A DNA stretch of 64,000 nucleotides from Gluconacetobacter azotocaptans (GTDB taxonomy: Bacteria; Pseudomonadota; Alphaproteobacteria; Acetobacterales; Acetobacteraceae). The first letter of the stretch is position 1. Every line of letters starts with the position of its first letter. A program made the position numbers and the translations under genes. The notes under the pieces were generated by a model that saw only the letters and a program-made list of their open reading frames with translations, was not told where the DNA came from and did not search any database. Shown piece by piece: positions 62,946-64,000 of the stretch. The stretch is from assembly GCF_014174355.1 (NCBI RefSeq), contig NZ_JABEQF010000010.1, positions 55,397 to 119,396 on the forward strand. The letters are read 5' to 3'.

Positions 62946-63881
62946 ATGAGCCAGACAATAGCGACAGCCCCCACGGGGAATTCCGGAGACCGGGGCAGCC
63001 TTCTGCGTGCATCCATGGCAAAGCGGGCTTCGGCGGTCGAGGCCGCGATCGACAGCCTTCTGCCGCCGGTTCCGGGCAGTGAGGGGCGCGTTGTGGACGC
63101 CATGCGCTACGCCACGCTGGGTGGCGGCAAGCGGCTGCGCGGTTACCTGGCCGCCGAAGTGGCCAGCCTGTTCGGCGCCACCGAATCCGGCGCCTATCGC
63201 GTGGCGGCGTCGGTCGAGATGCTGCATGCCTATTCCCTCGTCCATGACGACCTGCCGGCGATGGACGATGACGACCTGCGCCGGGGCCAACCCTCGACCC
63301 ACCGGAAGTTCGACGAGGCCACGGCGATCCTGGCCGGCGACGCGCTGCAGACAATGGCGTTCGAGATCCTGGCCGACACGGCGACCCACCCCGAGGCCGG
63401 CGTCCGGATCGGCCTTGTCGCCGCCCTGGCCGCCGCGTCCGGCGCCGCAGGCATGGTCGGCGGCCAGATGATCGACATGGATGGCGAGGGGCGCGCCCTG
63501 GCCTTGCAGGAGGTCGAACGCCTGCATGCGCTGAAGACCGGCTGCCTGATCCGCTATTCCGCCGAATCGGGCGCCATCCTGGGCGATGCCGACCTGTCGG
63601 TGCGCGCGCGCATTGCGGCCTATGGGCGCGACCTGGGGGCGGCGTTCCAGATCGCGGACGACGTGCTGGACGCGACGGCCAGCGCCGAGGAACTGGGCAA
63701 GACCGCGGGCAAGGACCAGGCTGCCGGCAAATCCACCTATGTCGCCCTGCTGGGGGTCGACGGCGCGGCGCGGGAAGCGCGGCGCGTGGCCGAACAGGCT
63801 GAATCCCACCTCGATATTTTCGGTGCCGAGGCCGACAGGCTCCGGGATCTCATTCATTACGTGGTCGATCGCAGGAGCTGA
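62946..63881 (+). CDS. ispA: Polyprenyl (farnesyl) diphosphate synthase
   Basis: IspA makes geranyl and farnesyl diphosphate from IPP and DMAPP. The 311-residue product has MRYATLGGGKRLRGYLAAEVA, the first aspartate-rich motif LVHDDLPAMDDDDLRRGQPSTHRKF, LKTGCLIRYSAESGAI and the second motif FQIADDVLDATAS. ATG 62946 is 7 bp after xseB. The next gene, dxs, supplies the same pathway. Confidence 0.96.
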   Translation: MSQTIATAPTGNSGDRGSLLRASMAKRASAVEAAIDSLLPPVPGSEGRVVDAMRYATLGGGKRLRGYLAAEVASLFGATESGAYRVAASVEMLHAYSLVHDDLPAMDDDDLRRGQPSTHRKFDEATAILAGDALQTMAFEILADTATHPEAGVRIGLVAALAAASGAAGMVGGQMIDMDGEGRALALQEVERLHALKTGCLIRYSAESGAILGDADLSVRARIAAYGRDLGAAFQIADDVLDATASAEELGKTAGKDQAAGKSTYVALLGVDGAAREARRVAEQAESHLDIFGAEADRLRDLIHYVVDRRS

Positions 63882-63886
63882 CAATA

Positions 63887-64000
63887 ATGACCGAGCAGAA
63901 GTCAGAGGGGCAGCAGCAGGCGGGAACGGTTCCGACGCACGGTCGTTTTCCGCTGCTGGACCGGGTATCGTGCCCGGCGGACCTGCGGAACCTGTCGGTG
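63887..64000 (+). CDS. dxs: 1-deoxy-D-xylulose-5-phosphate synthase (partial, N-terminus)
   Basis: Only 38 codons lie in the window: a variable Gln/Lys-rich head, then GRFPLLDRVSCPADLRNLSV, the start of the Dxs family (LLDRI-x-x-PADLR). Dxs makes DXP from pyruvate and glyceraldehyde 3-phosphate, the entry to the MEP isoprenoid pathway. It is 5 bp after ispA in the xseB-ispA-dxs operon. Confidence 0.9.
   Translation, partial: MTEQKSEGQQQAGTVPTHGRFPLLDRVSCPADLRNLSV

Overview
This 64 kb, high-GC, densely packed window looks like chromosomal core from an alphaproteobacterium of the acetic acid bacteria (Acetobacteraceae, Gluconacetobacter/Komagataeibacter-like). The pointers are the alphaproteobacterial SOS box (GTTC-N7-GTTC) in front of lexA, a pyruvate dehydrogenase E1 beta carrying its own lipoyl domain, an edd-eda (Entner-Doudoroff) pair, a PurS-type FGAM synthase, and typical alphaproteobacterial linkages (purSQL-bolA-grxD, xseB-ispA-dxs, lipA-ratA). 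The family call is inference; no rRNA is present. I see no insertion sequence, prophage or CRISPR array.

Layout. 1-7.4 kb: the end of an unknown secreted protein, prmC, a DUF4167 gene, then a biotin block (bioA divergent from bioF-bioH-like-bioCD, with BioC and BioD fused) and SOS-controlled lexA. 7.4-15.1 kb: moeA, rpmG, ftsB-eno, a DUF3429 membrane protein, and tpiA-secG-pyrG-kdsA. 15.3-22.1 kb: ppiD-like foldase gene overlapping trpE, then trpG-trpD-trpC-moaC. 22.2-28.9 kb: pdhA-pdhB-pdhC-lpd-lipA-ratA, which builds the PDH complex and its lipoyl cofactor. 29-34 kb: small secreted protein, aqpZ, and leftward terC-slt-pgpA-cinA. 34-41.3 kb: purine genes purB, (NRDE gene), purC-purS-[Rap1a/Tai-like]-purQ-purL, then bolA-grxD.

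41.4-50.5 kb: small secreted protein, yraN, cls, an EEP phosphodiesterase with an AI-2E-type permease, sseA-metC, and leftward comM-luxR. 50.7-52.4 kb: padR-DUF1700-GIN envelope cassette. 52.4-55.4 kb: AT-rich control region with a HexR-like operator, then edd-eda. 55.5-58.4 kb: glf and a soluble globin-coupled chemotaxis transducer. 58.4-59.1 kb: AT-rich gap and tRNA-Gln(CUG). 59.2-64 kb: ppx-rlmE, a ROK sugar kinase, tusA, and xseB-ispA-dxs (dxs cut by the window end).

The most notable observations are: a near-perfect HexR-type palindrome before edd-eda; a secreted four-cysteine Rap1a/Tai-like gene translationally locked inside the purine operon by 4-bp overlaps at both ends; the BioC-BioD fusion; a gene order explained by a single inversion between moeA/moaC and ftsB/pdhA; strong hairpins just before both purB and purC; and a stand-alone soluble globin chemoreceptor with its own AT-rich promoter region.
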